NCBI GenBank assembly: GCA_011773795.1
Contig: WVWW01000083.1
Span: 30,988-45,452 of the forward strand
DNA length: 14,465 nucleotides
Origin: Acidobacteriota bacterium
GTDB lineage: Bacteria; Acidobacteriota; Polarisedimenticolia; Polarisedimenticolales; Polarisedimenticolaceae
Direction: 5' to 3'
Numbering within the stretch: the first letter of the stretch is position 1; each line of letters begins with the position of its first letter. The position numbers and the translations under genes are program-made. Below are positions 13,012 to 14,465 of this stretch, one piece after another. The notes beneath the pieces were generated by a model, which was not told the origin of the DNA, made no database searches, and was given only the letters and a program-made list of their open reading frames with translations.

Positions 13012-14465
13012 CTAATTGCCCGTTCGCTGTCGAATCTCCGCGAGTAACTCCGTGGCTCGCCGCGTTCGAGCGTGGTCGCTCCCGTGACGGGCTTCACACA
13101 GGCGCCGGCTCTCGACCGCCCGCTCCTCGGCCTCGTCGAATTGCTCCAGCCCCATCAGGGTCTCGACGTAACCGTTGAGCGCCTCGAGCGCGTAGGGGTG
13201 GGTCTCGTCGAGCACCTCGCGGAACCCGTCCAGCGCCTCGCGGACCAGAGGCTCGGCCTCCTCGAACCGACCCCGGCGGATTCGCAGACTCCCCAGGTTG
13301 TACGTGCTGACCAGCGTGCGAGGGTGGAGCTCGCCGAGCGTTCGGCGCCGCGCCTCGAGCGTCTTGACCAGCAGCGGCTCGGCTTCCTCCAGACGGTCCG
13401 TCTCGAGATAGAGGTGGGCGAGGTTGTTCGCCGACGCCAGGTAGCGGGCGTGATCCTCGCCGAGCAGGCGCAGCCTGCGTTCGACGAGATCCAGCAAGAC
13501 GGGCTCCGCCTCGGCGTGCTTCTTCTGGTGCAGGTAGGACGCGGCCAGGTTCTGCTGCAGACTCAACGTGTGGAAGTCGTCCCCGCCGCGCTTGGCGACG
13601 AAGATGGGAAACAGAAACCGGAACTCCTCCTCGGCGTCCGCATGTCGCCCGGAGTCCATCAGCGTGCGGCCGAGACGCGCGCGGGTGTTGAGCGTGGCTT
13701 CCTTCCGCGGCCCGAGCGTCTCCTCGTAAAGCTCGATGGCTCGTCGCCACTGCGGCTCCGCGTCGTCGAAGTAACCCATCTCGTGGTAGAGGAGTCCCAT
13801 CGTGGCGCGGACCTGTGCTTCGAGCTCGGGTTCGCCGACGAACGAGTCGCTGACCGTCCGGGCCGCGGCGTCGAGCGCCTCGCGAACGGTCACGTCCCGG
13901 CCCTGCGCCTTTTCGGGGTTGGCCTCGCTCAGCATCGTGATCAGGTATTCCGTGACCGTCGTGGCCTTGTGGGTCTCGTCCTTGGCGCGCATGAACCCGA
14001 CGGCGGTGCCGATCCCGCCCACGAGGAGCGCGACGCCGACCGCGCCCCCGAGCGCCACCGCGAAGCGGTGGCGACGCGCGAACTTGCGCGCGCGGTAGAC
14101 CGCGCTCGGCGGCCGCGCGACGACGGGCTCGAAGTCGAGGTAGCGCTGGATGTCGGCGGCCAGCTCGAGCGGTGAGCCGTAGCGCCGCGCTCGATCCTTG
14201 TCCATCGCCTTCATCGTGATCCAGTCCAGGTCTCCCGTCAGCTTGTGCTGCAAGGCCTTCGGGCTCTCGCCGTGTACGCGTTCGAACGTCTCGACTTCGG
14301 CGGCGTCGAGCCGGCCGAGCTGGGCGCTCGGCCGCAGCGGCTCGTCCTCGCGGATCATGCGGCGCATCTCGTCGAACCCGGAACCGCGCAACCTCTCGGA
14401 ATCGAACGGCAGCCTGCCGGTGAGCAGTCGATACAGGATCACGCCCAGCGCATACACGTCCGTCC
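13012..14465 (-). CDS. Ser/Thr protein kinase with transmembrane segment and TPR tail, N-terminus cut by window edge
   Basis: The frame is open to the window edge, where it reads TDVYALGVILYRLLTG, the kinase subdomain IX motif; the catalytic loop and the ATP-binding lobe lie outside. Counting from the GTG at 14457, the visible C-lobe includes GDLDWITMKAMDKDRARRYG (75-94) and LAADIQRYLD (99-108), typical of TPR-bearing PknB-like kinases in Acidobacteriota and Planctomycetes. A membrane segment lies at about 132-155. From about 160 to 478 there are repeated 42-residue TPR units of the kinesin-light-chain type, with the recurring theme EAEPLL/V...R...LG..HP.TL. These should sit outside the cytoplasm and bind proteins or peptides. 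It ends in TAG at 13012. The exported methyltransferase gene follows after 30 nt. Confidence 0.9.
   Translation of the reverse strand, partial: TDVYALGVILYRLLTGRLPFDSERLRGSGFDEMRRMIREDEPLRPSAQLGRLDAAEVETFERVHGESPKALQHKLTGDLDWITMKAMDKDRARRYGSPLELAADIQRYLDFEPVVARPPSAVYRARKFARRHRFAVALGGAVGVALLVGGIGTAVGFMRAKDETHKATTVTEYLITMLSEANPEKAQGRDVTVREALDAAARTVSDSFVGEPELEAQVRATMGLLYHEMGYFDDAEPQWRRAIELYEETLGPRKEATLNTRARLGRTLMDSGRHADAEEEFRFLFPIFVAKRGGDDFHTLSLQQNLAASYLHQKKHAEAEPVLLDLVERRLRLLGEDHARYLASANNLAHLYLETDRLEEAEPLLVKTLEARRRTLGELHPRTLVSTYNLGSLRIRRGRFEEAEPLVREALDGFREVLDETHPYALEALNGYVETLMGLEQFDEAEERAVESRRLCEARHGSDHARTRRATELLAEIRQRTGN

Noticed and set aside
1..14465. CRISPR arrays, tRNA/rRNA genes, transposase genes, phage or defence genes
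   Set aside because: No regularly spaced repeats, no cloverleaf or rRNA-like sequence, and no recombinase or nuclease motifs were seen on either strand.

Overview
The window is dense, high-GC bacterial DNA with 15 protein-coding genes and no RNA genes that I can see. Eukaryote-like Ser/Thr kinases fused to a TolB/PD40 propeller or to TPRs, an FeS-type photolyase, Cys-rich secreted proteins and REP-like extragenic palindromes together suggest a free-living Gram-negative, most likely Acidobacteriota (perhaps a Thermoanaerobaculia-like lineage). That placement is inference from gene content, not from a marker gene.

Layout. Positions 1-720 (+) hold the 3' part of an esterase-like alpha/beta hydrolase, followed by a large extragenic inverted repeat (730-810). 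Positions 2895-811 (-) are a three-gene group: a small six-cysteine Kazal-like secreted protein, an XRE-HTH/TPR regulator, and a small secreted protein whose start overlaps the regulator's stop (ATGA). Positions 3021-3165 hold a second, diverged REP-like palindrome and an 18-bp direct repeat that duplicates the end of the neighbouring kinase gene. Positions 8132-3139 (-) read as a likely transcription unit: a lipoprotein with two ferredoxin-like repeats, a PhrB-type FeS photolyase, and a transmembrane Ser/Thr kinase with an extracytoplasmic propeller. An AT-rich divergent promoter region (8133-8265) separates it from a secreted trypsin-like protease with a Cys-rich tail (8266-10011, +). Then comes a tightly packed + strand trio: a 4-TM protein, a B12-binding-type radical SAM enzyme, and another 4-TM protein (10164-12249). 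Convergent to it on the - strand are an exported protein-L-isoaspartate methyltransferase (12981-12256) and, upstream of that, a Ser/Thr kinase with TPRs cut by the window edge (14465-13012).

How they may work together. Much of the window concerns the cell envelope or exterior: two membrane kinases with sensor-like C-terminal domains, a secreted protease, a Kazal-like candidate inhibitor, a lipoprotein and an exported protein-repair methyltransferase. The most promising candidate for an undescribed system is the HTH-TPR regulator, which is translationally coupled to one secreted product and sits beside another. This layout resembles Gram-positive RRNPP peptide-sensing cassettes, although the secreted proteins here are larger and no signal peptide has been shown. 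The clearest evolutionary event is at the 3' end of the propeller kinase gene, where inserted DNA appears to have supplied a new stop codon and left the old terminus duplicated.
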